Source: Mantamonas sphyraenae (taxonomy: Eukaryota > CRuMs > Mantamonadidae). Taken from it: a stretch of DNA of 64,000 bases. Each line of letters begins with the position of its first letter. The first letter of the stretch is position 1. Shown piece after piece: positions 45,901 through 58,426 of this stretch. The stretch covers positions 186,001 through 250,000 of the forward strand of contig JAPMXV010000033.1 in the NCBI GenBank assembly GCA_026936335.1, read 5' to 3'. Position numbers and translations under genes: made by a program. The notes below the pieces were generated by a model that worked only from the letters and a program-made list of their open reading frames with translations, ran no database searches and had not been told where the DNA came from.

Positions 45901-48900
45901 GGTGGCGATGTTGGTGGATCCGGGTATGGCGCTGGTGTTGGTGTGCAGCAGCTGGGTGGCGATGTTGGTGGATCCGGGTATGGCGCTGGTGTTGGCGTAC
46001 AGCAGCTGGGTGGCGATGTTGGTGGATCCGGGTATGGCGCTGGTGTTGGTGTGCAGCAGCTGGGTGGCGATGTTGGTGGATCCGGGTATGGCGCTGGTGT
46101 TGGCGTACAGCAGCTGGGTGGCGATCTAGGTGGTGTTGGTGGATCCGGGTATGGCGCTGGTGTTGGTGTGCAGCAGCTGGGTGGCGATGTTGGTGGATCC
46201 GGGTATGGCGCTGGTGTTGGTGTACCGCAGCTGGGTGACATCTCTGCGGTCGGCGGCTCTGCATATGGCACGGCGGGAACAGTCGAGCAACTTGGAGACA
46301 TCGAACAAACCGTGTCGCTGCCGGGTGAGACCAGCACCATCGGAGGAGCTGCGTACGGGAACCCTGTTGCCCTGGACGATCTAGAAGGGCTCACCAGCAC
46401 CGTTGATGGAGAGGACGATGAGGAAGACGAGTATGGCGACGAGGACGACGAGGAAGACGAAGAAGATATGGAGCGCAAGCGCAAGAATGCGATCAAGCTG
46501 GTCAACAATACGCATTCACAGGTCAACAAGAGGGGAAACTCTCGCCTGCGGAGCGTCTTTCAACGTGGCGTGAATGCCGCACGCATGCTGGGCCAGAAGA
46601 ATAGCACCAAGATGCAGCTGTCGGACGTCGTTCTTGAGGCCAAGCGCCTCGAGGAGAGCGTCAACATCGAAGAGGTGCTCAAAATGGACGCAAAGGGCAA
46701 GACGTCGATGGGAGTGCTGGAGACCAGCGAGAAGCTGAGTTTGTCCACACCGCTGAGTGAGCCGTACAGCGAAAATGTGTGGCTTCTGTTTGCAGAGTTT
46801 GACCGCAACGTTGCCATGGAGGAAGGGGCGCGTCACTTTGGCTTCTCCGGCTCCGCCGTTGGCATGAACAGCCACGATGCCATCTCGGCCATGCTTACCG
46901 CCGATCGCGAGGTGTGGAACAACAGCAAGTTGTTTGGAGAGGCAGTCGTGCGTTCGTGGGACGCAGAGCGCACGGAGGAGCAACAGCAGGCTGCCATTGA
47001 AGACATTGCATCTAAACAAGAGCCGGTGGGTGCGTTTGGCTCAGCCGGCATTGTCCAAGATGTGCGTGACTGGAACGAAGAGTTTCAGCAACTGCTCGAA
47101 TCGCCCACGCTGTCGCCAGAGTCGATCGACGAGCGCTCCAAGGCGATCGCACGCCTGTCGCGTGAATTTGTGGAAGCCATTGCGGAAGGCGTCAAGACGG
47201 TCATCCACGAGATCCACCTGCCAGCATCGCTAAAGTCGATCAAACCCGTCGCAGGCAAGGGCGTAGCTGGAGGCGAGAAGTACATCTACAAGGGTGCGTT
47301 CCTCAAGTTTGCATTTGACGACAAAAATGTGTATGGCAAGAACAGGTATGCGATGAAGGCGGCAGGTCACGAGCTGAAGGGTCTGAACGCGTACATCTCG
47401 TGCGGCGTGGACCATCTACACTTTCCCCTCATGGCTCTGTTGGACTACGGCGGCTACCGCATGATTGCGACGTCGCTGCTGCCCATTGGTGGAAACAACA
47501 ACGAAACTCTTATCTACGGCTCCGACGACGCGGGCGACACTGTGCACACGGACGACGAACGCTTGAATGAGATGATGGAGGCAGCCGCAGCCAAGATTGG
47601 ACTCAAAGCACACACAGTGCAACAGATGAGCCTTCCCATGCAGCCCAAAGTCCTTTGTGGGCCGGTCGACGTCGAGGGACACAGAGGCACGGACGGCCGA
47701 TACTACATCCTGGACACAGCTCGCGTGTTCCCGCCACAGGTGCCTGCAACCAATGCCATGGGAGAGGTGGAAATCGACTGCTACTATTTGATTCGCCTGT
47801 TCCGGCGCGAGTTCCTTGCGCGGTACGATGAGCCGCTGTCGTCGGATGCGCTGAGCCGATTCGTGCCAGACGATACCGAGGCAGAGGCAAACAACATGGG
47901 TGTGTTTCATGCCACGTCGGTGCTGTTAAAGCGGTTTGTGCCTACGCTGGCGCAGCACCTGGACTCTGAGTGGACCAACGGGGAGCTCAAGTTGGAGAGC
48001 GCGGACCAGCTGCGCGAGCTGGTAGAAGTGACCCACCGTATGGGCGTCAACGTGAGGTGGCTGGGTGCGGTGCGTGACCGAACAGAGAACTCCGAGTTGC
48101 GCAAGGCTCTGCTCGTGGAGATGATTGCGCGAACGGCACGAAAGATTCTGGGTCACAAGCTGCGCGGGGCAGCGGGTTCTGTGGTGTATCGGCGCAACGA
48201 ATACGAGAGAATTGCATGCACACTGCTGAACGACATGTTTGGCGTGGGTACGCGGACTCGAGAGATGATGTTGCGCGTGGAAAAGATGGTGATGGAAAAG
48301 TACCCGCGTGCGCTGAGGGACGAAGAGCGAAACATGGGAGGGCATGGTATCAAGACACTGCTTGGGGTGCGAGAACACGATGTTCTGCTAGAGCGCATCG
48401 AGCAGTTGACCGGTATCGAGGTGGAATGCGCGCGGCCTGCGTTTGTGAAGCTGGACGAGAGCGTGCTTGTGGCGCTGGACGAGCGCAGAGGCTTTAGCGG
48501 CCTGGAAGAAGCGAGCAGTAGCTTGGGCGTGTCTGTGAGCAGCGCGTTGAGCAGTGCGTCAAGCAGTGTAGGAGGCGACGGCGATGGGCCGTTGTCGGAC
48601 GTGGCCCTTGGGGTGCATGTGGTGACGTTTGACCACGTGCACTACGTAGGCATGGTGGTGAAGCACGTAGACGCGCAGCCGTTTAGCAAGGACATGGTGC
48701 ACAGCAACAAGCACGACGACATTGTGTCGTTTTACAAGAAGCAGCTGGAGCTGTACGAAGAGTGGTACGGCAGCCAATCGTTGACTCTGTGCAAGCCGCT
48801 GCGCAACCTGGCCATGGTTTACGCCGAGTTTGGCAAGTACAAGGACACGCTGCGCACGCTGAGCCAGCTGTTCAGCTTGGTGGACGACACAGTTGTCCCT

Positions 48901-51900
48901 GACCAGGGCCAGTCGGCAGAGAGCAAGTTGGACGTGACATGGGAAAAGATCGAAGCGTATCTCCTTCACGGACGCATTCTGCTCAAGTTTGGCGAGTACG
49001 AACAGGTAAAGTCGCTGGTGAAGCACGCCAAGAAGCGTGCGCCGCCTGAGCTGAGACTGGAAGCGTATGTGGCCGAGAAAAAGGAGACTGAAGAGCAGCG
49101 AAGAAGCCGCAAGAACAAGGGCATCCGAGCGAAAATCAGAACAGAATATGTGACGCCGGGGCCGGCGATTCTGCGCTGGTTCAAGACGCTGCTGGGGCTG
49201 CGGCAGCTGGAAGATGCAGTGACCTTTCAAACCTCAGGAGGGATTGTGGATCTGCAGCGTGGAAGCATGCAGCGTGAAAACCATTTGTCGCGGATGAGCA
49301 CGCTTATTGAGCCCATGGAAAAGGGGTTTGTGATGAACGTGCCGACGGCGAAGCGGGGAGCCGGCGAACAGGTGCGAAGGAGGCAGAGGAGGCGACGAAA
49401 GCTCAAGTACAGGGTGAAGATGCGCGAAGAGGAGTGGAGTCTGTGCATGCTGATTGAGAACCGAGTGCACCGGCTGGAAGACCCGCGAGCAGATTTGGAG
49501 CTGTTGCAGGAGATGGTTGGGCAGAAGCACAGCAGTGTGGGCAAGTACATGCTGCAGATGGCTGACATGTGGCTACACGGAGTGCTGGCGGATAGGAGCG
49601 TGTCGTCTGTGGACATGGCAGAGAATCTGGTGAAACATAGCGTGGACATCCTTGCAAACTCGTTGGGCTTCCTGACGCAACAGGTGGGCATGGCGCGATT
49701 AACGCTGGCCGCGGTGTACCTGCGACGTATGAAGTACAACGAGTGTCTGAAGCAGACGGAAATGGCGGTCAAGGTGCTGGAGTACGCATTGGGCGAACTG
49801 AACGAGAAAACGCTGGAGGCGCGAACGCGACTGGTCAAGGTACTCGAGACCATGCAGCTCAAGGGGATGGTGGATGGAAAGCGTGTGCGAGAGGAGGAGG
49901 TGCTACTGAACCTGTTGAAGCAGCAAGCAAACCGTGTGCCCAGAGCTGTGGAAGGTGTGGACCGTGCTCGCACGGAGGGTGTGCGTGTGGATCTGCGCGG
50001 GCTGGTAAAGAGTGACGTGTTTGGAATGGCCACGTGGGACATGGACGCAGTGCGGGGTGAGAAGGAGCGGACGTACAAGGCGACAGGCTTGGGAACAGTT
50101 TACTCGATGGAGGTGATCGTGAAAGTGGACGGAGAAACACGGACGGTATCGATGCCCGTTGCAATTGTGGAGCTGGTGGAGGGGGTGGGCAATTCGGAGG
50201 GGGTGATGAACGGAGTGCGGTACTTTGAGACGCTGCCTGGCCATGGTGCCTTTGTGGTGCCTGCATTCATGCAAATGCCGCGTATGCTGTGGAAGGAGGA
50301 GCGCACGAACGAGCTGCAGGTTGTAGTGGACGACCGTGTGATTCCGTGTGCATATGTGACGATGAAGCAGTCGGCGACGCTGAAGGAAGTGCGCGAGGAG
50401 CTGGAGACGCAACGGCATCTTGCAAACGGGTCGGTGCTTGGTCTGCCAGAGACGTTCCAATTTGTGTACCCGAACGCGATGCAAGCGTTTGGTGGAGTGC
50501 AGGCGCCAACGCTGACGGAGGAGTTTGTGCGTGTGGAACAGCTTGCATGGGAAAAGCGAGGGCGGCCAATGGGCCTGTTTCTGCACGTACGCAGCCAGTG
50601 CGACGAGGTGTCTGTGAAACTGGTCAAGGCGGAGCAAGCGCGGGGTGCGCAGTTGCTTGAGGCAGCGAGCAAGAGCCGCGAGGCGGGAAGCAGTAGCAGT
50701 AGCAGCAGCGAGTGGGGAGTAGAGGAGGACAGCACGATGGGATCGGAGGAGTGCATGGTGGAGATCCGGTGTGGCACAGAAACAATGCTCCGTGTGGATG
50801 TGGGTGGCGTGGAGACGTTGCTGGACGAGGTGCGTGAGCTTTGCGGAGACGGAGCGAGAGAGTTGCACTTTGTGTATGCTCGTGGACGTCGCAGGGGCCA
50901 GCGGGTGCCGCGGGAGAAGGAAGGCGGGACAAAGGTGGAGATGTGCATGCCCATGTCGACTTGCAAGGCTGAACGAGAGGAGAGGGGATACACGCATGAT
51001 CACCAGTCGGGGCGACGAGGGGCACCTGCGTCGAGTGTGAGGCGTTGGTGGGGTGCACAGGTGCGACGCAGGCACCACAAGCATTGCCATGAACTGGGAA
51101 AGGCGAGGGAGGATGTGAGTGTACGCAGCAACGTGTTGGCACTGGAGTGTGCCTTGATGCTGGTGTTGACAGAACGCGAGCTGGGCGAAGGAGTGGATGA
51201 TGAGGACGAGGTGGAAGCTGGTGAGGAGATGGTGACATGGCTGCCAGGCGCTCTGGAAGAGGCGTGTTCCACACGTGACATCCAAGAGGTGCGCCGTGTG
51301 GTGGCGGAGATGGGCACAGACGAGCTCGTGTGGCAGGACTGGAAGGGACAGACGATTCTGCATTGGTGTGCACGCGAGGTGGCAAACGAGGCGTGCAGCG
51401 AAGTGATGAAGCGAGCGCGACAATGCATGACCAAGAAGCAGCTGGAGATGTGGTGCGGATTGAAGGACAACAACGGCGTCCTGGCGCTGGACTTGGCGTT
51501 GGCGCATGAATCCATGGGTGTTGTGAAGGAGCTGTGCAGGCACGGTGCACTTGAAAGTACAGAGCTTCTGGGCTTCCGGGTGGGTCGTCTACTGGATCGC
51601 GGGGAGATAGAGCTGAGTGCGGTGAACGCTGTGTACTGCAAGCAGATGGACCACCTGGACGCGTTGAGCGAACGCTTGGACGTGTGGCAAGAGCAATCTG
51701 TGTTTGGCACAGTGATGCACATGGTGTGTGCAGTGGTGAAAGAGAGCGAGACAGTGACGGAGCTTCTGGAGCGTGGAGGACATGTGCAGCTGGCGTCTGT
51801 GAACGGCTTTGGGCAGAACTGTCTTCACGTGGCCATGACTTGTGGCAACGTGGGTGCGACGCGTGCAATCCATGACTGGTACATGCCGAAACAAGAGGCT

Positions 51901-54900
51901 GCGTTGCAGGACCTGCTTGCGGAAGATCGACAGCGGATGATGTACGAAAGGCGCCGAAAAGGAGCTAAATCGGGTTGGAGGGGAATGCTGGAGAAAACGA
52001 TTGCGGCGGGCCACATCGAATGCGCCCTGGTGATGGACGACGTGTACTTGGACGAATGGGAGATCTTCGGCCCGATGGTGAACCGGGTGGCAAACCAGAT
52101 GGGCATTGTGTGGCGCTATGGCGCATCAAAGAAGCGAGGTCTGGACGGACGCGTGTGGGACCCGCAAACGAGCAAGCGCAAGGTTGCGTGGCGCACCGTC
52201 TCACCGTGGGAGACAGAAGATGAAAAGACGCTGGTGGTGAGCAGCGAGACGGAAACACAGTACGCGTGGCAAGATGCAGTATGGGCGGGAGATGTGTCGA
52301 GAGCATCCGCGTGGATGCAGCAAGTGGGCCAGTATGAGGAGTGGGAAAATTTGTGTGCGATGGGTTGGACGCCACTGCTGCTTGCTTGTGAGCGTGGCGA
52401 CACGGAGATGGCGCTGTATGTGTTGTCGGTGGACTTTTTCGATCCGCTGGACGTGACGCAACGAGGTGAAAGTGTTCTCCACATTGCAGGGCGGCGGGGA
52501 CTCGTGAGAGTTCTGGAGAAGCTGGAGGCGATGTTGGAGGACGAGACTTTGGAGGAGATGCAGGGGTTGCAGACGGTGGGCAGTGCGTACACAGCGTTGC
52601 ATGTGGCTTTGTTGGAAAAGCAGTTTGAGGCGTATGAGACACTTCTGCGGATGGGTGTGGATCCGAGTGTGCAGGATGCGTGGAAACGTGCGAGCTGGGT
52701 CCTGGAGGAGGAGCTGCGCGGCGGGGTTGTGGAAGCTATGCTGGCTAGGGACGAGTCGCGGCTTGCGTTCCTGGAAAGGTGGCACCACGGACGCGTGACG
52801 GGGTATGGTACGTGTGCGTACCATCGGGACGAGCTCATGCTGCACCTTGGCCACTATGCGGTGATGGCAGGGTGGCTGGACGGGTTGAAGCTGGTGAAGG
52901 CAGAGTACGGCGTGCGTGTGCACGAGTGCCTCGTCGGCCAACTTTCTTCACAACCGAGTGAGTCGCAAAACGCAACGTCCAAGAGTCCTCAGGAGGCAGG
53001 GACACTGCTGCAGTTTGCACTGACTCAGAGATCGGATGACAGCATTGTGCTGTGGCTACTGGAGCAGGAGGAGGAGTTGGAACATGTGGAGACGCGCAAC
53101 GAGAGCGGCAGGAACGCACTGGAGATTGCATTGGTGTGGAATGCGAGCGATGCTGTGGTCGAACGCCTTTTGGCGCTGATGGAGTCTGCACATTCTGTGT
53201 ACAGCATTGAACCGCGGTCGGAGTGGAGCGCGCTTCACACGGCTGCAGCTTTGGGCCGTGTGGAGTGGGTGCGCACCATGCTTGCATGCAAGGAGCTGGA
53301 ATTGGCAAGTGAGGAGAGCGAGGAGCGGCGAGTGGAGCTTGAACCGAGGGGTTGGCGCGCGCGCGGGGTGACGGAAACAGCACTGGAGGTTGCAGTGCGG
53401 CACGGGCATGCAGAGATTGTGGCGTTGCTGTTGGATGCTGGGAGTGTGGTGAGTGCATCGCGTGTGGTCAAGGCGCTTGCGGGCGGAGGTGCAGTGTCGG
53501 TGGCGGAAGTGTTTGAGCACCGCGGGCTCGAACTGGACGTGTCTGAGCTTGCAGTGGCTGCGTACGACATGCGCGAGATTGAGATGATGCATTGGGCGTT
53601 GGCACGTGGGCAGTGGGCACGCGAGTCTCGGTCAACTCACGTGAGCCGAAGGTGCTGGGGCGAGGAGGAGGACCGTGTGGTGGGCGACATCCTGGAGCGT
53701 CATCAAGATGTGTACGCAGCGATGAGTGCGTGCATGTACAATGTGCACAAAAACGCAGCGTGGCGACAAAGCATGCTGCGTGTGTTGCGTTCTGGTCTGC
53801 TGCCAGGTTTGGCGACCGAGGGGGACGATGTGAGCCGTTTTCTGCGTGACGTGTTGTACCTGTGTTGTGACGAGTTTGACTCGGGCGACGCGGAGTGCGT
53901 TGGCGAGGCATGGGTGGCGCTCGCGCGTGAGCAGGAGAAGGGGTCGCGCACCGATGTATTGTGGCTGAACAGCAGGGTACAGCCGAGCAACATGGTGCTG
54001 TGCGGTTTGGCAGAGAGTCTGCTTGAGATCAAGAGACTGGAAGGGATGATGGATAGTGGGGAAAGCGCATCATCGCCATCAGCATTGGCCGCTGAGGATG
54101 GCAGTGAAGGAAGTGGAAGCGAGGAGGATGATGATGACGACGAGGTGTGGGTGTCCAACGTTCTGAAGGCGTTGAGTGTAGAGGTTGCCCTTGCTTGCAA
54201 CCGCCGCGAAGTGGTGCTGGGCAAGCTGGAGTTGCACACGGGCTGGGTCGGGCGCTACCGGAAGCTGTGCAAAGAGGGACAAGGGATGGCGTGCAGGGAG
54301 ACATTGCAGTGGATGATGGATGAGGTGCTGACGAACGGCGAGGTGATGGGATTGCGAGATTTTGTGCCGCTGATGCACGCTGTGATCGAGTTTGCACAGT
54401 GGGAGGTGTTCCAGTGGGTGTGGCTCCGTGTGGTAGAGGCCGGCGAGGTGTCTACAGAGTATTACCGCGAAAAACTGGTGAGTATGTTGGAGCGTGCGTG
54501 CACGTACGCCGGGTCTGCGTGGATGGCCGACCTGGTGGTGTGTGCACACAGCCGGGGGCGACGTGGAAGCGCACAGGCTGTGGAGTCGATGGTGGAGAAC
54601 GCAGGCATGAGCGTCAGTACGACGGTTGTGGAGAGGCTTGTGCAGGGTGGAAGTATGAAGGAGGCGGAAGCGGTGTTGGAGCGTGCAGACATGAGCAGAG
54701 CAGATGCAGAGACGTATGGAAGAGTGTTGGCGAGCGGCGCAAGGGAAATCTCGTGGACGGATGATCTGTTTTCGCTTGTGCGGGCGCTGGTGAGTCAGAT
54801 GGGCATCGAGTGGATGTACGAGGTGTGGATGTGTGTGATGGTCCGCGGGACCATCGTGGGCGAGGCTCTGCGAACGCCAGACCTGGTCAACTGCATGCTG

Positions 54901-57900
54901 GAATCAGGTATGGTGCGGCATTGCACGGGGCAACAGTCGTTTTTCGGCTTTCTGCGTGGAGAGGATATGTGGAGGCGATGGGCAGAGGTGACGGTGGCCG
55001 AGTTGAGTGTGGACGAGGTGTTGGCGTGGTGGCTGAGGAACATTTACCTGCTGGACACTGGGGCGTGGTTTGAAGGATTCCGGGTGGTGTGTGCACACAC
55101 TGGGACGGAAATCATGCGCGAGCGCGATGAGTACTCCGTGCCGCTGGCGAGTGCGGGGATATTGTTGGCGCGAGCTGGGATGGTGGAGGAGTTGATGTGG
55201 CTGCTGGATCGCGGTCTGTGCAAGGCGGGCATGCGTGAGCTGGGACGGGCAGCTGCAATTTTGCACCGGAGCGATGTGTTTGTGGCGCTTGCGAGGCGCG
55301 GGATGCGATGCGAGCGGAAGGTGATGGTGCGACCCATGGAAGAGGACGGCGAAGTCAGGCGGTGTGTGGAACGTGTTCAAAAGTGCGTGGCAACGTGGAG
55401 TGAGGGCAAAGTGGGAAGCAGCGCACACTATGCTGCGGAGCAGGGCTGGGAAGATGCGCTGGCACTGTTGTTAACGGATGAGGTGCTGGCCGAGGCGGAC
55501 GAGAGTTTCGGGACGGTGTTGGCCGCAGCTGTGCGCAGCGGAGAGCCTGAGATTGTGGCACAGGTATTGGAGAGAGGGGACGGGGTAGATGGGCATGCTG
55601 TGATGGAATGTGCGCTGTTGAAGGAGGAGAAGACGGCGATGGAGCTGTTCCAGACACTTGTGGAAGCAGGCGGGCGCCTGTGGTTTGGTACGGTGAACTG
55701 TGCAGATGGAGACAGGTACCACGGGGCGAGCGTATTCCATGCAGCAGTGGTGCAAGGTCACACGGAGCTTGCCGCGCTGGTGTTGGAGACGTTTGGAGAC
55801 AAATGCGTGCAGCCTGTGCGCTGGGAAAGGGCTGCGGTACGGCCGCGTCCGGGAGGAATGCGTGTGGCGTTTGTGGACATTCGCGAGACGGACGTAGAGC
55901 ATGAGCCGGCCGAAACTAGGTTTGCACACACGGTTTGGCTCGTTGTGCGTCACCTCGGTGTGGCTGGAGAGGCTTTGGCGGCGCAGGCGCTGGAGATGGA
56001 GGAGTGGGAGCTGTCCAAGGATGTGGAGTATGCGGCCGCAGAAGTGTACCATGTTCTGATGAAGAATCGACTGTGGAATCTGTGCATGGAGTGTGTTAAA
56101 AAGGGAGGGATGTCCGAGATTGGGGCTCCGAAAATGGTGGAGTGGCTGTGCGCAGGTGGTAGTCCGGCGGAAGGCGAGCTGCTGGATGCGGCGTTGCAGA
56201 TGGGCGATGAGACGTGGATTGAGAAGGGGCTTTGCGGAGGAGGCAAAGGCGTGTTTACACGCAAGCTGTTGCAGATGCTGCGTGACAGAGGGTCGAGTGT
56301 GCCGTGGTCGGTGGGACGTCTGGGACATGTGTGGGCCGCTGCAGATGAGGGGCAACGCCGATGGATGGCAGAGCAGCTGTGCGACGACGCGAGTGCGGCG
56401 GCAGCGGCGGTGCGGGCGGGTGTTGGCGTGGAATTGCTGAGAGGCATGAGGCTGGAGGGTCGTTGTGTGTACACAGCTCTGGCGTATGGGCGCGTGGATG
56501 TGGTGAGAATGGCGTGGCAGGAGGGAGTGGTGTCTGTGGATGGAGACGAGGCCGGCAGAACGTTGGTGAGCTGGGCGCTGAGTGGCGGTCGAGAGGTGTC
56601 GGCAGAGATGGTGGACCTGTTGAGACAGATGGGCGTGGACACGCACAACAGGGCCATTGTGAAGGATGCACGCGAAATGGGATTGTTGGAGACGGCGAGG
56701 CGTCTGTATGGAGAGCCTTGGGCAGGCGCGAGTGTGTATGGATGGATGGAGCGGCGAATGGGGAGGGAGGAAGCGTGTGAACGTTGGATGCGTTTGACGT
56801 GGAGCAAGCGTGGTGTGCTGGAGCGCTTGACGTTGCTGGACGATGTGGCTGGCATCGAGGCCGTTTTCGGAGCGGAGAGCGTGCTGGAGGAGGTGGAGAA
56901 ACTGGGGTGGCCTCGAGAGGTCGCAACAAAGGCAGGCAAGCCGCTGCAGTTGGGCTTTGTGGGATGGTGGAACGACTCGGATGAGGAGGATGAGGAGGAA
57001 GAGGAGGAGGAGGAAGAAGAAGAAGATGAGAACACGGACGCAGGGACGGTTCAAAAATGGGTTGTGGATGCGGTCAAGGCGGACAGTCCTGGCGTGCTGA
57101 GATGGATCCTGGAGCACAGCAGAGAGGTGGGGCGACATGCAGAGACGATGTTGCAGGCTTTGCAGAGGGCGTTGGAGCTGCCACGTGCCGCATGTGTGGA
57201 GATTGTTAGCGAGAGGTTGTGCGACGACGTGGTGGTGGAGATGATGGAGACCTACGAGTTTTTGCTGCGAGACGTGTGCGAAAGCAAGTGGGGAGCGGGA
57301 GTGCTGGAGAAGCTGGGCGAGTGCGTGGGCGTGCACAACGTGTGCAACGATGTGGTGGAGCAGAAGCTGGCGCTGGTGGCGTGGGGCGTGGGGCGATATG
57401 ACACTGTGAGGCTGATGCGGATGTGGTTTGAGGAACAAGGACGGTCGGAGGAGCTGTTGACGGAGCATCTGGACACCGATTCGGTGTGGAAGCGCGGCAC
57501 GGTGTACGGATTCACCGATGTGGCAATCCGACACAACCCGACAAGCACGGAGGATCACTGGACAAGCAAGTCGGGATATCGTGGAATGCGGACAGTGTGG
57601 GACGCAGTGCGGTACCGGCAGCATCAGTCGCTTGCGGCAGTGCTTGATCTGGAGGTTTTCGACGTGGATGCGATGCGGCACAAGATGAGCAGGGGCAAGG
57701 AGAAGGTGTCGCTACTGGAGTGGTGTGTGTGGTGCTGCAACGAAGAGGCGATGGAGCTTGTGTTGGAGAGGGGAGCCAGTGTGACGCAGAGGAGCTTGAA
57801 CCTTGCCATTGAGCGTCGTTGCGAGAACGCATGGCTGACGTTGTGGCACAAGGGGCAGGAGATGGGCGACGTGTTTGAGACGGACAGTGAGCACATGGAG

Positions 57901-58416
57901 CGGGTGCTGTTCCACGGGATGGAGCGTGTGCTGAGCGTGCTGAATGTGGAAGTGGGCCAGCAGGAGGCGTCGACGATGCTGATGGGAGGCCAGGCGGAGC
58001 TGGTGGGCAGGCTGAGCGTAAACAGCGAGTTGAACATGGAAGAGGATGTCTGGACGCAGCAGTTTGCAAGCGACCTTGCGCTGCAGGCGGGTTTGGAAGA
58101 AGAGGCAGCGGAGAGTGCGGCCGGCAAGGAGGTTGTGCGTCCGGAGAGACCTTTTGCGGTGGATGTGTTTGTGCAGAACCGCAAGCAGGGCAACATGGAT
58201 ATGTTTGATTGCGTGGCAACGTGGGATGCAGACGGTCTCCGAAGGCTGCTGGAGCGTGGACGCTGGCGAGCTGTGCTTGGCAGTGTGTACGGGCAGCGGC
58301 TGTTGGAGTTTGCAGTTCAACGGCGCAGTGCGGAGTGCGTGGCGGTTTTGGGGGAGTTTGGGATGGATGTGAGTGGAGTGGAGATGGAAGAGCGAGCGTG
58401 GTGGGAGGAGGATTGA
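35683..58416 (+). CDS. Giant ankyrin - CLU - TPR - ankyrin protein, about 7,485 residues
   Basis: Exon 1 (35683-35920) and exon 2 (36197-58416, 22,220 nt without a stop) join in phase across a 276-nt intron (GTGAGT...CCACAG). Residues 1-270 are ankyrin repeats (GRTALMAAAEFGNTDAVKTL, reading through the splice to DIMKLLLDAGANTYIRNSSG). A poly-Ser tract follows at about 309-328. Residues 330-3150 are helical, charged and unrecognised. At 3,190-3,430 lies a glycine-rich minisatellite, then an acidic run. At about 3,770-3,960 is a clear CLU domain (YIYKGAFLKFAFDD, AMKAAGHELKGLNAYISCGV, MIATSLLPIGG, DGRYYILDTARVFPP, YYLIRLFRREFL). TPR-like helices follow (LCKPLRNLAMVYAEFGKYKD; ARLTLAAVYLRRMKYNECLK), then a ubiquitin-like-looking segment. 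Degenerate ankyrin repeats run to the end (GWTPLLLACERGDTEMALYV, WSALHTAAALGRVEWVRTML). CLU proteins act in mitochondrial distribution and mRNA binding; this protein's role is unknown. Confidence 0.88.
36880..36942 (+). repeat. AGC/AGT tract coding poly-Ser in the giant gene
   Basis: Twenty-one Ser codons, first mainly AGT and then pure AGC, stay in frame after the N-terminal ankyrin block. Confidence 0.9.
45560..46235 (+). repeat. In-frame 54-bp minisatellite coding an 18-residue Gly-rich unit
   Basis: About a dozen units occur in the giant gene. The consensus peptide is GVGVQQLGGDVGGSGYGA, and each unit carries a GGATCC hexamer. Two nucleotide variants differ at the QQL boundary (GGTGTGCAG versus GGCGTACAG) and alternate irregularly. 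Edge units carry 9-bp extensions (GGDAGGVGGS) and decay outward, as expected for unequal crossing-over or slippage. Confidence 0.9.
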
Positions 58417-58426
58417 TTGCAATGAA

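Noticed and set aside
45560-46235. Regular repeats resembling a CRISPR array
   Set aside because: Units are contiguous without unique spacers, keep a reading frame and lie in a eukaryotic coding exon.
45291-46529. A minus-strand Pro/Tyr/Thr-rich frame that looks like a structural protein
   Set aside because: It is the complement of the Gly-rich minisatellite in the giant gene. The flanking plus-strand frame is continuous and carries the CLU domain.
55471-57681. A 736-codon minus-strand frame
   Set aside because: It mirrors the ankyrin region of the giant protein and has the His/Leu/Gln composition typical of antisense frames.
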